From Paracoccus sulfuroxidans (lineage in GTDB: Bacteria; Pseudomonadota; Alphaproteobacteria; Rhodobacterales; Rhodobacteraceae): a stretch of DNA of 64,000 nucleotides. The notes beneath the pieces are model-generated. The model did no database searches, had not been told where the DNA came from, and saw only the letters and a program-made list of their open reading frames with translations. The DNA is taken from positions 1-64,000 of the forward strand of contig NZ_VLKU01000010.1 in the NCBI RefSeq assembly GCF_007830335.1. Direction: 5' to 3'. Shown here one piece after another: positions 18,077 to 26,040 of this stretch. The translations under genes were made by a program, and so were the position numbers. The first letter of the stretch is position 1; the number at the start of each line of letters is the position of its first letter.

Positions 18077-18098
18077 GGTTCGAGCTTAATCGAACCAT
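18075..18098. promoter_or_regulatory. Perfect inverted repeat over the ArsR start codon: operator
   Basis: ATGGTTCGA (18075-18083) and TCGAACCAT (18090-18098) form a perfect 9-bp dyad with a 6-base centre. One arm overlaps the ATG of the ArsR gene, whose start codon is the complement of 18074-18076. The other arm points to the divergent genes at 18148. The size and placement fit a dimeric winged-helix repressor that controls both directions. Confidence 0.65.
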
Positions 18099-18147
18099 TC
18101 GCGCGCTCCAATCGGCTATTCCGGGGGGAGCAAGAAAGGCCACAGAC

Positions 18148-18471
18148 ATGATCACCTGCGTCATCACCTATGACATTGACCCGAACCGGCGCGAATTGTT
18201 CGCGCAATATGCCCGAAACTGGGGCGAGTGCATCCCACGCAGCGGCGCCGATCTGATCGGCTATTTCGCGCCGCATGAAGGCTGCGCCTCTACCGCCTAC
18301 GGAATCTATTCGCTGCCATCGCTGGCCGATTATGAGGCCTACCGCGCCCGGCTGGCCGCCGATCCGCTGGGTCGCGAGAATTACGAATTCGCCAAGCGCG
18401 AAGGCTTTATCCGCCGCGAGAGCCGCCTTTTCGTCAAGCTGGCCTCGGCCCCGCATGGAGACCCTGCATGA
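18148..18471 (+). CDS. NIPSNAP-family protein
   Basis: A 107-residue dimeric alpha-beta barrel protein: MITCVITYDIDPNRRELFAQYARNW, then LIGYFAPHEGCASTAYGIYSLPSLADYEAYRARLAADPLG and FIRRESRLFVKL. The pattern of strand, helix, strand, and the aromatic and Ala-rich segment around residue 65 fits the NIPSNAP family, whose bacterial members have no firmly assigned reaction. It is the first gene after the ArsR operator and overlaps the next gene by 4 bases (ATGA), so the two are a regulated pair. The start is the ATG at 18148, after a purine-rich GGGGGGAGCAAG stretch. Confidence 0.75.
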   Translation: MITCVITYDIDPNRRELFAQYARNWGECIPRSGADLIGYFAPHEGCASTAYGIYSLPSLADYEAYRARLAADPLGRENYEFAKREGFIRRESRLFVKLASAPHGDPA

Positions 18472-18830
18472 TCGCCGTCATCTTTGAAGCCTGGGTGCCC
18501 GGTGAGGCGCAGGCGGAATATCTTGATCTGGCGGCTGAACTGCGGCCTTTGCTGGCCGATATCGACGGCTTCATCTCGATCGAGAGATTCCAGAGCCTGA
18601 CCACGCCCGGCAAGGTCCTGTCGCTGTCCTTCTGGCGCGATGAGGCCGCAGTCGCGGCATGGCGCAACCTGCCGGAGCACCGGCGCGTGCAATCCGCTGG
18701 CCGCAATCATGTCTTTTCCGACTACCGCCTGCGCATCGCAGAGGTGGCGCGGGACTATGGCATGACTGCCCGGGACGAGGCCCCAAGCGACAGCCGCAGG
18801 GCTCATGAAGGGAATGCCAGTGATGGTTGA
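18468..18830 (+). CDS. Antibiotic biosynthesis monooxygenase (ABM)-domain protein
   Basis: A 120-residue single ABM domain: MIAVIFEAWVPGEAQAEYLDLAAELRPLL, DIDGFISIERFQSLTTPGKVLSLSFWRDEAAVAAWRN, then HRRVQSAGRNHVFSDYRLRIAEV. The GFISIERFQS and SFWRDEAAVAAWR segments are typical of the family, which contains cofactor-free monooxygenases and heme-degrading relatives. The substrate is unknown. It follows the NIPSNAP gene with a translational overlap under ArsR control. A detoxification or redox-stress role is plausible but only inferred. The C-terminal 20 residues are extra and polar. Confidence 0.8.
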   Translation: MIAVIFEAWVPGEAQAEYLDLAAELRPLLADIDGFISIERFQSLTTPGKVLSLSFWRDEAAVAAWRNLPEHRRVQSAGRNHVFSDYRLRIAEVARDYGMTARDEAPSDSRRAHEGNASDG

Positions 18831-18917
18831 TCTGGAAGTTCCTCTGACCAACCGTCTCGGCTGCGGCGACCCGGTCACGTTTCACCGCAGGCGGCTGAAC
18901 CGAGGGCTGCCGGGCTT

Positions 18918-19430
18918 CTAATCGTTCAAGGGCAGCTTGCAGCCCGCCGGATTGGATGCCGATGTGTAGAAGACCGTCTCATAAGCCAGTGAAGGCCCTT
19001 GAAAGACCGTATACCAGACATTGTCGCTGTTGTTCTTATCAATCCAGCACCGGTCCCGACGCCCCACGCCATCAAGCGCGGCAACCGGCTCGCCGTAGGC
19101 TGCGGCAAGGTTCTTCAGGGTCTTATCCGGGTCGTAATCGGGGAATGTGTCGAGAACCGCTGTCAGAAGACCATCTTCAAAGATGAGCTCAACCAGGCCC
19201 TCATACCCTGGATGATCTGGCAACTCATGTGGCGCCGTTGCCATGACCTTGCCCATCACCGGATCATCCTGCTGATCTTCCTCGGGAGTGAGCTGGACGC
19301 TCAACGCTGCGTTGGCGCCAAGCTCTTCGGGCGTCATGCCCCAACGCGTGGATTTCCAGTCGGCCCGCGCGGCATTCGCAATCGAGAGAGCGACAACGGC
19401 TGTGAGGCTCGCTCGAACGAACGGAGACAT
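18918..19430 (-). CDS. Secreted protein of unknown function
   Basis: A 170-residue precursor with a Sec signal peptide (MSPFVRASLTAVVALSIANAARA, cut before DWKSTRWGM). The mature part begins WKSTRWGMTPEELGA, a pattern of small periplasmic proteins seen in Rhodobacterales. It has two Cys (RRDRCWIDKNNSDNVWYTVF and the C-terminal NPAGCKLPL) that could form a disulfide. The role is not recognised. The ATG at 19430 is chosen because GGAG lies upstream at the right distance and it gives a proper signal peptide; the open frame continues another 51 codons upstream without signal character. Confidence 0.65.
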   Translation of the reverse strand: MSPFVRASLTAVVALSIANAARADWKSTRWGMTPEELGANAALSVQLTPEEDQQDDPVMGKVMATAPHELPDHPGYEGLVELIFEDGLLTAVLDTFPDYDPDKTLKNLAAAYGEPVAALDGVGRRDRCWIDKNNSDNVWYTVFQGPSLAYETVFYTSASNPAGCKLPLND

Positions 19431-19587
19431 GGCGGCACTCCATGGTTGGGGGCACGGGTGGAGATCAGGCCAACGGAGGATAACACGGCGCGAAGAGGCC
19501 TTCACCCGCGACGGCGTTTGACTGCCCGTTGAGGGCCGGGAGCCACGGTATTTTGATTGAATCCAGCGCCCGGCAAGCCGCAATGGT

Positions 19588-19785
19588 TCATGTAAGATTG
19601 AGGCCGCCGTCCGAAAGAAGGATTTCGCCTGTGATGTAATCTCCCGTCAGCAGCAGCATGACCGCCTGAGCGATATCTTCGGGACGCGCGGCCCGCTTCA
19701 TCGGGGCTTGTCTTTGCCACAGCGCCTGCGCCTCGGTCCAGTCAGCGGCCAGCGGCGTGTCCACAAGCCCCGGCGCGACGGCGTT
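19588..19785 (-). pseudogene. C-terminal fragment of a short-chain dehydrogenase/reductase
   Basis: The fragment reads NAVAPGLVDTPLAADWTEAQ, then APMKRAARPEDIAQAVMLLL and DYITGEILLSDGGLNLT, stop. This is the last 65 or so residues of an SDR enzyme. The Tyr-Lys catalytic motif would lie just before the first retained residue and is lost. The break is exactly at the terminal repeat of the IS3 element at 19786, so the insertion or a later deletion removed the rest. Confidence 0.85.
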
Positions 19786-19812
19786 TGAATAACCCCATGT
19801 TTCCTGGACGCC
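19786..19812 (+). repeat. Left terminal inverted repeat of the IS3 element
   Basis: It begins TGAATAACCCCATG and ends TGGACGCC. It directly abuts the first codon of the SDR fragment. Confidence 0.8.
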
Positions 19813-19841
19813 TTCTTTGCTAATTTTGAGGCAAGGAGGCC

Positions 19842-21075
19842 ATGATGGACACAGGCACTTTCAGCGACGACTTCAAGCGCGACGAGGTCGCTCAGATCAC
19901 AGAGCGGGGTTACCCGGTCGGAGCACCCCGGGGTCAGCAAGCACTCGCTCTCTGCGTGGACGCGCAAGTCCGCGAAAGCAGTATCCGGCGACACGGAAAG
20001 AGACGCTGAGACCCGGCGGCTGAAGCGCGAGCTGGTCCGGGTGTCGGAGGAGCGTGACATCCTAAAAAGAGGGGAGCCTTGGCGAACGCGTATTTCGCTC
20101 GGGATGCAAAGTGAGTGGAGTCAGCGAGGCGCCACCAGTTCAAGCCCGCTGGCGACGGCGTTCGTGGCCGAGCATCGGGGACAGCTTTCCGTTCGCGCGA
20201 TGTGCCGGTGCCTGCGCATCCAGCCGAGCGGGTTCTATACGTGGCTGAAGGCACCGCTGAGCGCACGGGCGCAGGAAGACAGGGTCAGACTGAACTGCTG
20301 CACAAAGCCTGGGCCGAGAGCGGCAATGTCTATGGCTATCGCAAGCTTCATGATGACCTGATTGACCAGGGTGTGAGGGTTTGCCCCAACCGGGTTGCCC
20401 GGGCTGGCACAGCTTGAGGGGATCAAGTGTAGATCGGCTACAAGCGCCGCCCTGGGCGGCTATGGCGCAAGCCATCGTTCATGGTCGAGAACATATTCGA
20501 CTGGCAGTTCGACGTCGAAGCCCCAGACAAAGTCTGGGGCGAGACCATGTCCGCCATTGGTCCGATGACAATGGTCGAGTGACATCAGCTACATCCGAAC
20601 TCAGGAGGGCTTTGCCTGCGTCGTGGTGGTCATTGATCTCTATTCCCGGCGCGTGATCGGTTGGTCGATGCAAAGCAGGCAGACAACGGATGTCGTTCTG
20701 CAGGCTCTTCTGATGGCCGTCTGGCGGCGCAAGCCGAAGGGCAAGGTGTTAATCCACTCGGATCAGGCAGCCAGTTCGCCAGCATCGACTGGGCGGCATT
20801 CCTGCGGGTTCGCAATCTAGAGCATTCCATGAGCCGTCGTGGCAACTGTCATGACAACGCAGTCGCCGAAAGCTTCCTCAACCTCCTCAAGCGCGAACGG
20901 ATCAGGCACAGAACCTGTCGGACGCACGAAGACGCAAGGCAGGACGTGTTCGATTACATCGAGATGTTCTATAACCCAGAGCGCAAACATGTGAGAAACG
21001 GGATGCTGTCGCCCGCAGAGTTCGAACGGCAGCAGAAGATGAGACGGGCAGCAGAAGATGAGACGGGCAGGCGTC
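19842..21075 (+). pseudogene. IS3-family transposase OrfA/OrfB, multiply broken
   Basis: OrfA starts MMDTGTFSDDFKRDEVAQIT after an AAGGAGG site. Its middle is frame-shifted (the expected serine-rich HTH region is missing), and RRLKRELVRVSEERDIL resumes at about 20015. OrfB pieces follow in different frames: RAMCRCLRIQPSGFYTWLKAPLSARAQED, ESGNVYGYRKLHDDLIDQG, FACVVVVIDLYSRRVIGWSMQSRQTTDVVLQALLMAVWRRKP (the DDE domain with the first Asp) and EHSMSRRGNCHDNAVAESFLNLLKRERI (with the last Glu). Several frameshifts and stops separate these pieces. The element cannot make its own transposase. Confidence 0.85.
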
Positions 21076-21096
21076 TAAGAAACTCGAGGCTATTCA
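21070..21096 (-). repeat. Right terminal inverted repeat of the IS3 element
   Basis: Read on the minus strand it begins TGAATAGCCTCGAG and ends TTAGACGCC, matching the left end. It abuts the RTX fragment. Confidence 0.8.
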
Positions 21097-21346
21097 ATCG
21101 TGGCCCACTGTCGGCATAGATCGTGCCGCTTCCGGATCCTCCGACCAGATAGTCATTGCCCGAGGCACCAGACAGGTAGTCGTTTCCGTCATCGCCCCAT
21201 GCGGTATCGCTTCCGTCCATCCCGTAAGGGCGATCATTCCTGTCATGGCCATTGAGCCAGTCATCGCCCGCATAGGCATAAATGGTGTCTGCCTCAACCG
21301 TCCCGTATCGGGTGTCGTTCCCGATTGTCAGATAAAATACCGGCAT
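21097..21346 (-). pseudogene. N-terminal fragment of an RTX-type calcium-binding protein
   Basis: About 80 codons remain: MPVFYLTIGNDTRYGT, then ADTIYAYAGDDWLNG, GMDGSDTAWGDDGNDYLSGASGNDYLVGGSGS. It has at least five nonapeptide calcium repeats of the GxxGNDxLx type. The ATG at 21346 has a strong GGGAGGAGGAA site, so this is the true start. The reading frame runs straight into the IS3 terminal repeat at 21096, where the protein is cut. It may be the start of a lost RTX or hemolysin-like exoprotein, distinct from the intact one at 5216. Confidence 0.8.
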
Positions 21347-21860
21347 TTCCTCCTCCCGAGGTTGATGCTTGATCATTCACACTGCGAGTATTTTTCCGCT
21401 GCGGCTATCCTGCTCCCTGAGATGTGAATGGGTGGTGAAACGATTGTTCTGGAGCGGCGGGAGCTGGTGAGGGCGAGCTGACAGCGGCAAGTTTCGATGC
21501 AGGACCCGTGACCCCGTTCATACCACATATCCGGGTCGCGAAGCCACGCTGTTCACTTGGTCGAACCGATACCGGAGGTCCCGAAGCGGTATCCGCGGCC
21601 CGGAGGTTCTTTCGACATCGCCGATGTCCCAGCTTGACGGGTATCTCGGTTGCGGCTGTCTGTCATGAGCAGTTTCCCTTGCTCAATCCCGGAGGTCGTC
21701 TGAACGCCTTTGGCACAGGCACTGTTTTGCAGGACAGCGGTGAACCGCCGCAGAATTAGGCTAACCTGTTTTCCCCTGTCGGCGCGCGCCCCAGGCGCGA
21801 CGAGCGGGCAGCCTCGAAAAAGTCTGCCCTACCCGCCTGAAGGCACCGCTTCGCCCTACC
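21347..21860. other. Gene-poor gap of about 0.5 kb
   Basis: No reading frame with coding character was found on either strand. The segment is probably decayed sequence between the RTX fragment promoter and the end of the rhodanese gene. It must contain the original promoter of the RTX fragment at its left side. Confidence 0.5.
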
Positions 21861-23432
21861 TCATAGGGCACGGGCCACGCGGAAGCGCGCGATGCCGTCA
21901 TTGGCCAATTGAGCGACCAGCTTCAGCTCCCACGCGATATAGCCTTCCATCTTTTCGCGTGCGTTGTCAGTGCCTTCGTAGGGGCGTTTGTAGGCATCGA
22001 TGGGCGGGGAGAGATGGCGGCTTTCGGTCTCCAATGGCAGACCGGCGGCGCGCCATCCGTCAGTGCCTCCTTCCAACAGCAAGACAGATCGCGGCGTCGC
22101 AGCTTCTGCGACAGCAAGGTTCGCGGCGGCAACAACCCCGTCGGGCGATGTCAGAACAATGGGACCATCACCTGGGACCTTCAGAAGATCACGCGCCAGT
22201 TCGGGACCAGAGGCAAGCCATGCGCCCGGCACATGGCCGCGGGCATAGCTGGCCGCGCGGGCAAGGTCGATCACGGAGGCATCCGGAATGGCGGCCAGTT
22301 CAGCGGGTGTAATCGTCGGCCTATTCGGCAAAGACAGTCGTGCCAAATCCCGAGGCGCAAAGTCGTCAGACAGGTCGGCATCCTGATCCAGAACATGCAC
22401 ATCCCAGCCCATCTGGAACAGCCAGCTTGCCGCCATGCGCGCGCGGACGGCATCGTCGTCATAAAGGACGACACGCGCGCCGCGCACCCCCAGCCATTCA
22501 TCCGTCGCCTGCACCAGCTGGCCGCCGGGTGCGGAAGCAAACCCCGCAGGGTGACCGGCGGCGTATTCAACAGGGTCGCGCACATCCAGCGTGTACAGCG
22601 TCCGCTCATCGGCCTCGCGGCGAAAGCGGGACAGCGTCTCGCCATCGATGACCGGAACGCCTACATGGTCTGCCCAGCGCGCGGCATTGGCGTGCGCTCG
22701 GGCCAGCCCCTCATCCGAGGGTCTGGCGCCCTGCGCATCCGCGCCATTGGCCAGCGGAAGCCCTTCCAGAACCCAGCCGATGGTGCCGTTGCGCAGGGCG
22801 ACCACGCGATTGGGAATCCCCGCATTCACAAGGCTTTGCGTGCCGATGATGCTGCGCGTGCGACCCGCACAGTTGACGATCACCAAGGTCTCTGGCGAGG
22901 GCGCAATGTCGTGAATACGGTAAACCAGTTCGCCGCCCGGAACGGATTGGCCGCCGGGAATGCTCATGGTCGTGAACTCTTCATAGCGGCGGGCGTCCAG
23001 AACGACGTGATCACCGCCCGCATCCAGAATGCGCTTCACCTCGGGCGCGGGCAGCGACGGGGTGTCGCGGATGGATTCCACCAGCTCGCCAAAGGCCTTT
23101 GACGGCACGTTCACGTCGCTATAGACCTCACCCAGACGCGCATAGGCGGCCAGTCCGCCCTCCAGCACAGCGACATCGGTGTAGCCAAGGGCGGCGATGC
23201 GCGCGGCAGCCGGTGCGGCATAACCCTCGCCATTGTCATAGACGACGATGGGCGCGCCAAGGCGGGGAACGAGATCTGGAACCTTGACCTCAACCTCTGA
23301 GACCGGAACAGTCAGCGCAAACAGGGGATGCGCCTCGGCATAGGGTCCTTCTTCGCGCACATCGAGGAGGGCAACCTCGGCCCCGCTGATCCACAGATGG
23401 CGGAGGTCCTGCGCGGAAATGGTTTTCGTCAT
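21861..23432 (-). CDS. Four-module rhodanese-domain sulfurtransferase
   Basis: A 523-residue cytoplasmic protein made of four rhodanese modules (about 1-110, 125-245, 265-380 and 385-480) and a 40-residue tail. Only module 2 has a catalytic Cys (VIVNCAGRTRS). At the same place module 1 has VVYDNGEG, module 3 VVLYDDDAVRA and module 4 VLTSPDGVVA. Substrate-entry motifs such as LDVREEGPYAEAHP, LDARRYEEF and LDVRDPVEYAAGHP are retained. Family enzymes move sulfane sulfur between thiol carriers. It is the last gene of the organosulfur operon, 11 bases after the acyl-CoA-dehydrogenase-like gene, so it may handle sulfur released by the two oxygenases. A similar multi-rhodanese gene is often seen in such operons; that is from memory. 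Confidence 0.88.
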   Translation of the reverse strand: MTKTISAQDLRHLWISGAEVALLDVREEGPYAEAHPLFALTVPVSEVEVKVPDLVPRLGAPIVVYDNGEGYAAPAAARIAALGYTDVAVLEGGLAAYARLGEVYSDVNVPSKAFGELVESIRDTPSLPAPEVKRILDAGGDHVVLDARRYEEFTTMSIPGGQSVPGGELVYRIHDIAPSPETLVIVNCAGRTRSIIGTQSLVNAGIPNRVVALRNGTIGWVLEGLPLANGADAQGARPSDEGLARAHANAARWADHVGVPVIDGETLSRFRREADERTLYTLDVRDPVEYAAGHPAGFASAPGGQLVQATDEWLGVRGARVVLYDDDAVRARMAASWLFQMGWDVHVLDQDADLSDDFAPRDLARLSLPNRPTITPAELAAIPDASVIDLARAASYARGHVPGAWLASGPELARDLLKVPGDGPIVLTSPDGVVAAANLAVAEAATPRSVLLLEGGTDGWRAAGLPLETESRHLSPPIDAYKRPYEGTDNAREKMEGYIAWELKLVAQLANDGIARFRVARAL

Positions 23433-23443
23433 TGTCGTGCCTT

Positions 23444-24679
23444 TCAGAAGAACGCGCCGGTGGGCGGGGCCGTGCCGTTCAGATAGTGGTCGCCCAGCAC
23501 CCGCTCTTTGTAGACGCGGGGGTTATGGGCCGAGATCACCTTGATGTTGCGCCAATGCCGGTCGAGCGCGCGGCTGGTGCTGACGCCGCTGCCCGAGGAG
23601 ACGTCGATCAGCAAGCCCGCCAGCGTGGCGGCGGTCTCATCCGTGACGACCTTGGCCTCTGCCGCAGCGATCGAGGCTGCGATCGAGAAAGCCTCGGCCT
23701 CGGGCCCATCCGCCTCGGCCCACGCCCGGTCGAGCGCGGTGATGGCGCGGTCCGTCACGCCATGAATGGCGGCACGATGGGCGGCGATGCGACCGATCAC
23801 CGCTTGCAGCTCTGGCTCTTGCGACGGGTGGTCGTGCAGGGCGTGATAATAGTTGCGGCTGCGCCCCCGGATCACCTGCAGGGCGTCGCGCAGAATGCGC
23901 CCGACGATGCCCGAGATGATCGTGGTCAGATAGACCTGATGGAAGGTGAAGCCGTAGAGGAACGGCTGATCCGCCCCGCGCTGCGGGATGTCGAACAGGT
24001 CGGCCGCTTCAATGCGCACCTGATCGAACACGGTCTTGCCCGATCCGGTCAGCTTCTGCCCGAACCCGTCCCAATCATCCTCCAGCCCCACGCCCGGTGC
24101 CTTGGTCGAGATGAAGAACTGCCGCGCCTTGCCCTGCTCATCCACCGCAGAGGCAAAGAGGTGGTCCGCATACATGTTCCCGGTGGAATAGATCTTGGTG
24201 CCCGAGATGCGGAACCCGTTGCCGTCAGGCTGCAGCGTGGCGGCGGGGATGTAGCCCTGCCCACCGGCCGGATCCTTCGAGACCTCGCTGAAGGCGACGC
24301 CGAACATCGCGCCGTCGCGGGCAAGGTCCAGGATATGGGCCGAGAAGGTTTCCTCCGGCGTTTTCAGATGCGTTTCGACGGCAAAGAAGTGGTTGCGGAA
24401 GACATGGGCGATGTTGGAATCTGCGGTGCCAAGGTCGCGCACGACGTCAAAGAAATCGGCCAGAGGCAGGCCGCCCGGCGCCAGTCGCAAGGCGCCAAAG
24501 CCATGCGATTTTAGCTGGGCGACCTCGTCGAAGGCGGGGCGGCGCTGGACGTCGCGCTGCGCGGCACCCTCGGCGATGCGGTCGAAGAGGGGGGCATAGC
24601 CCAGGCGGTGGGTGGCGGCTGACCAGTCAACCGGGGAAAGCCCGGTCGGCTGGGGTTGCGGGAAATTCTCGTGCAGCAT
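23444..24679 (-). CDS. Acyl-CoA dehydrogenase-family flavin monooxygenase (SfnB/DszC-like)
   Basis: A 411-residue protein with the acyl-CoA dehydrogenase fold: helical N-terminal domain (residues 20-120), beta domain with MFGVAFSEVSKDP and GTKIYSTGNMYADHLFASA, and C-terminal four-helix bundle ending RALDRHWRNIKVISAHNPRVYKERVLGDHYLNG. That ending, with the RHWRNxxxxxxHNP pattern, marks the SfnB/DszC group, which uses reduced flavin and oxygen to attack organosulfur compounds and does not oxidise acyl-CoA. The catalytic Glu of true dehydrogenases is not evident. It lies between a flavin monooxygenase gene (2-base gap) and the rhodanese. It probably takes part in sulfur scavenging under sulfate limitation. 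The exact substrate is unknown. Confidence 0.85.
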   Translation of the reverse strand: MLHENFPQPQPTGLSPVDWSAATHRLGYAPLFDRIAEGAAQRDVQRRPAFDEVAQLKSHGFGALRLAPGGLPLADFFDVVRDLGTADSNIAHVFRNHFFAVETHLKTPEETFSAHILDLARDGAMFGVAFSEVSKDPAGGQGYIPAATLQPDGNGFRISGTKIYSTGNMYADHLFASAVDEQGKARQFFISTKAPGVGLEDDWDGFGQKLTGSGKTVFDQVRIEAADLFDIPQRGADQPFLYGFTFHQVYLTTIISGIVGRILRDALQVIRGRSRNYYHALHDHPSQEPELQAVIGRIAAHRAAIHGVTDRAITALDRAWAEADGPEAEAFSIAASIAAAEAKVVTDETAATLAGLLIDVSSGSGVSTSRALDRHWRNIKVISAHNPRVYKERVLGDHYLNGTAPPTGAFF

Positions 24680-24681
24680 GT

Positions 24682-26037
24682 TCAGTTCCTCGTCCCGGTG
24701 CGCAGATCGGCCAGACCCCGAGGGTCCACATAGGGGCTGAGGCCCAGATGATCGCGCAGGGTGGTGCCTTCGTATTCGGTGCGGAAGCGGCCTGCCTTTT
24801 GCAGGACCGGGATCAGGCCATCAACGATCCTTTCCAACCCTTCGGTGAACACGTCGATGTTCAGGTTGAAGCCGTCGGCCGCATCGGTATCGATCCATTC
24901 GATGATATTTGCCGCCACTTGTTCCGGTGTCCCGACGATCATCCGATGGCCGCCGATGATGTTCGACAAAGCCGCCTGACGCGCGGTCCAGCCGGAGGGG
25001 ATTGCCTCGGACAGGATCTGTTTTCGCGGCCAGCGTGCGGCGATGGGCACATGCGCCTCGCGCTCGGCGATCAGATCGAAAGGCAGCACCTCGTCCAGCG
25101 GCAGATCATCGGGCGTCAGCGCAAAGATCTGCGCCAGTTCGACATGCAGGAAGGCGATATCAAGGCCCGCATCCAGATCGGCCTTGCGCTGCAGCGCCTC
25201 TTCCTCGGTCCCGCCCAGAATGGGAAAAAGGCCCGGCATGACCAGAAGCTGCGAGGGATCGCGGCCGTTGGCCCGGGCCAGCGATTTGACATCTGCAAAG
25301 AACTTGCGCCCGCCCTCGATGGTCCGCTGCCCGGTGAAAAGCGCATCGGCCCATTTCGCGCCAAACGCCTTGCTGTCCTCAGACTGGCCCGCCTGAAAGA
25401 TCACCGGACGCCCCTGCGGGCCGACCGTGGCCGACAGACTGCCCCGGCTGCGGAAATGCGTGCCCTGAACGTCGATGGGACGGGTCCGGGACGCATCGAC
25501 AAAGACGTTTCTTTCCTGATCGGCAACCACCGCATCCTGCGGGACCGAGGACCAGAGGCCGGTCACGATCTCGGCGAACTCATCGGCGCGCTGATAGCGC
25601 TCCTCTTGCCCGAAACCTTGCTCCAGCCCGTAAGCTGCGAGCGCCACGGGCGTCTGGCTGGTGATGATGTTCCACGCGGCCCGCCCCTTGGAGATATGAT
25701 CCAGCGAGGCGATCTGGCGCGCCACAGCATAGGGGTGACCGAAAATGGTCGAGGTGGTGGCGACCAGCCCGATATGGCTGGTTTGCTGCGACAGGGCCGA
25801 GAGCATCGCCACCGGCTCGAGCGCGCGCCAGGGCCGGGTGAAGGATTCCTCGACTAGGCCCCCAGGCCCGTCGGCCAAAAACAGCGCGTCGATCTTGCCC
25901 CGCTCGGCCGTTTTGGCGATACGGACAAAGGCATCAATGTCGGTGGAAAGGGTCGCCGCATCCGGCAGCACCTTCCACGCCGCGTCATGCCGCCCCGAGG
26001 CCAGCACGTTCACGCCAAGACGAACTTGTCTGCTCAT
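24682..26037 (-). CDS. FMNH2-dependent monooxygenase of the NtaA/SnaA/DszA family
   Basis: A 451-residue luciferase-like TIM-barrel enzyme. It opens RLGVNVLASGRHDAAW and continues with DALFLADGPGG, GLVATTSTIFGHPYAVARQIASLDHISKGRAAWNIITS, RPVIFQAGQSEDSKAFGAKWADALF and, near the C-terminus, IIGGHRMIVGTPEQVAANI. These are typical of the NtaA/SnaA/DszA/SoxA group. Such enzymes need reduced flavin from a separate reductase, which is not encoded nearby. Gene order with an ABC transporter and a DszC-like enzyme suggests oxidation of sulfonates, sulfones or thioethers to release sulfur. It is separated by only 2-3 bases from its neighbours, a tightly coupled operon. Confidence 0.88.
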   Translation of the reverse strand: MSRQVRLGVNVLASGRHDAAWKVLPDAATLSTDIDAFVRIAKTAERGKIDALFLADGPGGLVEESFTRPWRALEPVAMLSALSQQTSHIGLVATTSTIFGHPYAVARQIASLDHISKGRAAWNIITSQTPVALAAYGLEQGFGQEERYQRADEFAEIVTGLWSSVPQDAVVADQERNVFVDASRTRPIDVQGTHFRSRGSLSATVGPQGRPVIFQAGQSEDSKAFGAKWADALFTGQRTIEGGRKFFADVKSLARANGRDPSQLLVMPGLFPILGGTEEEALQRKADLDAGLDIAFLHVELAQIFALTPDDLPLDEVLPFDLIAEREAHVPIAARWPRKQILSEAIPSGWTARQAALSNIIGGHRMIVGTPEQVAANIIEWIDTDAADGFNLNIDVFTEGLERIVDGLIPVLQKAGRFRTEYEGTTLRDHLGLSPYVDPRGLADLRTGTRN

Positions 26038-26040
26038 GGA

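Larger units (their letters stand above)
19786..21096 (+). mobile_element. IS3-family insertion sequence, complete ends but decayed genes
   Basis: A 1311-bp element with terminal inverted repeats that match at about 21 of 27 positions (19786-19812 and 21070-21096), both starting TGAATA. The internal OrfA and OrfB frames are broken by several changes. The 3 bases before (GTT) and after (ATC) do not match, so no target duplication remains. The left flank is an SDR fragment and the right flank an RTX fragment, which points to recombination through this element. Confidence 0.85.

Noticed and set aside
23432..24514. 360-codon plus-strand frame over the acyl-CoA-dehydrogenase-like gene
   Set aside because: It is the antisense shadow of a gene with a full set of family motifs; no domain is seen in it.
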